From positions 1-5,117 of the forward strand of contig JAEXZK010000043.1 of NCBI GenBank assembly GCA_023451415.1: 5,117 nucleotides of DNA. The letters are read 5' to 3'. This DNA is from Bacillota bacterium (GTDB lineage Bacteria; Bacillota; Clostridia; Oscillospirales; Ruminococcaceae). Every line of letters begins with the position of its first letter. Position 1 is the stretch's first letter. Of the stretch, positions 4,250 to 5,117 are shown one piece after another. The notes below the pieces were generated by a model that had not been told where the DNA came from, searched no databases, and worked only from the letters and a program-made list of their open reading frames with translations. Made by a program: the position numbers and the translations under genes.

Positions 4250-5117
4250 TTACAGCTCAGGACCGGCGTACCGGGAAGAATCGGACCCATGCGCCGGCAC
4301 CGCACCTGCGTAAGGGGCGGGCCCCATCCGCCGGACCCGTCCCGCATTGCCCTTGGCCTCAGCTTTGAGACTGCGGAACACATCGATGACGCCCAAAAGG
4401 GCAAAGACCGTGCCCATCACAATATTCCCGATCACCGAAGTGCGGTACTCGGAATCCTCCATCAGGATTACATAGATCGCCACAGGGACATCACCAAGGC
4501 TCAGCCATGTGATCTCCCCGGAAAGGATGTACCAAGCCAGGCTGAAGCATTCGCCCAGGAACTGGCCCAAGATCATGGCGGGCAGCACCAGGAGGAGCAC
4601 CACCACCATCTTGGCCACCCCGTTTTTGCCGCCGGCCAGCTCGTAGCCCTTCTTGATACAGATGCCGATGAGGAGGCCCAGCCAAGCTACAAAGTAGCCC
4701 AGAGCGTACACCAATCCCCAGGGGATGGCCCCCACAATACCGCCCAGCACTGCTCCCAAGACTCCCTTGGCCACACTTTGGGGCTTCTGCTCCGGCCCTG
4801 CTGCGGGGGCGTCGGCAGAAGCCAGGTCCGATTCCAGACGGCGCAGGCAGGCCTCATGCAGGTTCTGTACCGCGCCGTCTACCGACGCCAGGGAAGATTC
4901 CGCCGGCGAGAGGGCCTGGCCGCAATAGGGACAGGTTCCAGCCCCTTCCACCGCCTCCTGGGCCAGGAGGGCATAAAATTCATCCATAAAAGACCCCATC
5001 CGCTTTAGGGTCCCTCTCGTCGTTGTGTCTACAAAAAGGATTTCCACAGCCCCGGCCCTGGGAGCAAAGCCCTGGAGTTTATAGGCCTTTGCACGGGCCC
5101 CCAGCCAGTCCATAATC
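4250..5117 (-). CDS. Zinc-ribbon, multi-helix membrane protein (probably 5' truncated)
   Basis: The frame is open to the window edge. The first visible ATG (5113) gives 287 residues, but no ribosome binding site can be seen and the frame has no stop before the edge. The true start may therefore lie outside. From that ATG, a soluble N-terminal part (1-55) contains FAPRAG (16-21) and ILFVDTTTRG (25-34). A metal-site candidate follows: Cys61-x2-Cys64 (CPYCG) with His86-x2-Cys89 (HEAC), resembling a small zinc ribbon. A linker rich in Ala/Pro/Glu (95-113) leads to hydrophobic segments at about 117-153 (two helices, glycine-rich), 167-188, 190-215 and 228-246. The C-terminus (250-287) is basic, then Gly/Pro/Ala-rich and likely disordered. 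I do not recognise a named family. The layout suggests a cytoplasmic metal-binding or sensing domain anchored to the membrane. Confidence 0.8.
   Translation of the reverse strand, partial: IMDWLGARAKAYKLQGFAPRAGAVEILFVDTTTRGTLKRMGSFMDEFYALLAQEAVEGAGTCPYCGQALSPAESSLASVDGAVQNLHEACLRRLESDLASADAPAAGPEQKPQSVAKGVLGAVLGGIVGAIPWGLVYALGYFVAWLGLLIGICIKKGYELAGGKNGVAKMVVVLLLVLPAMILGQFLGECFSLAWYILSGEITWLSLGDVPVAIYVILMEDSEYRTSVIGNIVMGTVFALLGVIDVFRSLKAEAKGNAGRVRRMGPAPYAGAVPAHGSDSSRYAGPEL

Noticed and set aside
4208..5008. 266-residue plus-strand ORF opposite the zinc-ribbon membrane protein
   Set aside because: It begins directly after the U-run of the terminator without a ribosome binding site, and its His/Gln/Asp-rich sequence is typical of an antisense shadow.

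Overview
The window looks like a stretch of a GC-rich Bacillota chromosome, most likely a gut Clostridia of the Oscillospirales type (Flavonifractor/Oscillibacter-like). This rests on purine-rich GGAGG-type ribosome binding sites, sigma-A style promoters, strong intrinsic terminators, a small XRE regulator paired with a DUF3169 membrane protein, and high GC at third codon positions. The high third-position GC also creates long false ORFs opposite the real genes. The taxonomic assignment is inference. No rRNA, tRNA, transposase, phage gene or CRISPR array is visible.

Layout. Positions 1-63 hold the last 20 codons of an unidentified plus-strand gene, followed by a hairpin terminator. A type I L-asparaginase (167-1177) and a small SdpI-family membrane protein (1217-1600) follow on the plus strand. 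A terminator at 1606-1640 separates them from a minus-strand block. Read in its own direction, that block runs from an XRE-type repressor (3220-3432) into a translationally coupled six-helix DUF3169 membrane protein (2435-3220). It ends with a secreted lipoprotein (1651-2367) that has its own consensus-like promoter. At 3433-3628 lies a divergent intergenic region with a promoter in each direction and a dense set of TTGTC/GACAA dyads over the regulator's promoter. The plus-strand gene from there (3629-4132) encodes an uncharacterised 167-residue protein and ends in a very long perfect-stem terminator (4151-4209). A minus-strand gene (4250 to the window edge) encodes a zinc-ribbon plus multi-helix membrane protein and is probably cut off at its N-terminus.

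How the genes work together. The best supported functional unit is the XRE/DUF3169 pair. The regulator very probably controls its own operon, because its predicted -10 box lies at the centre of one dyad and its -35 box inside another. The asparaginase is a housekeeping amide hydrolase. The SdpI-like gene lies 39 bases behind it and may be cotranscribed. The remaining genes show no clear functional link. I do not see convincing evidence of a wholly new system. The most interesting parts are the operator architecture, the composition-shifted 167-residue protein and the zinc-ribbon membrane protein.
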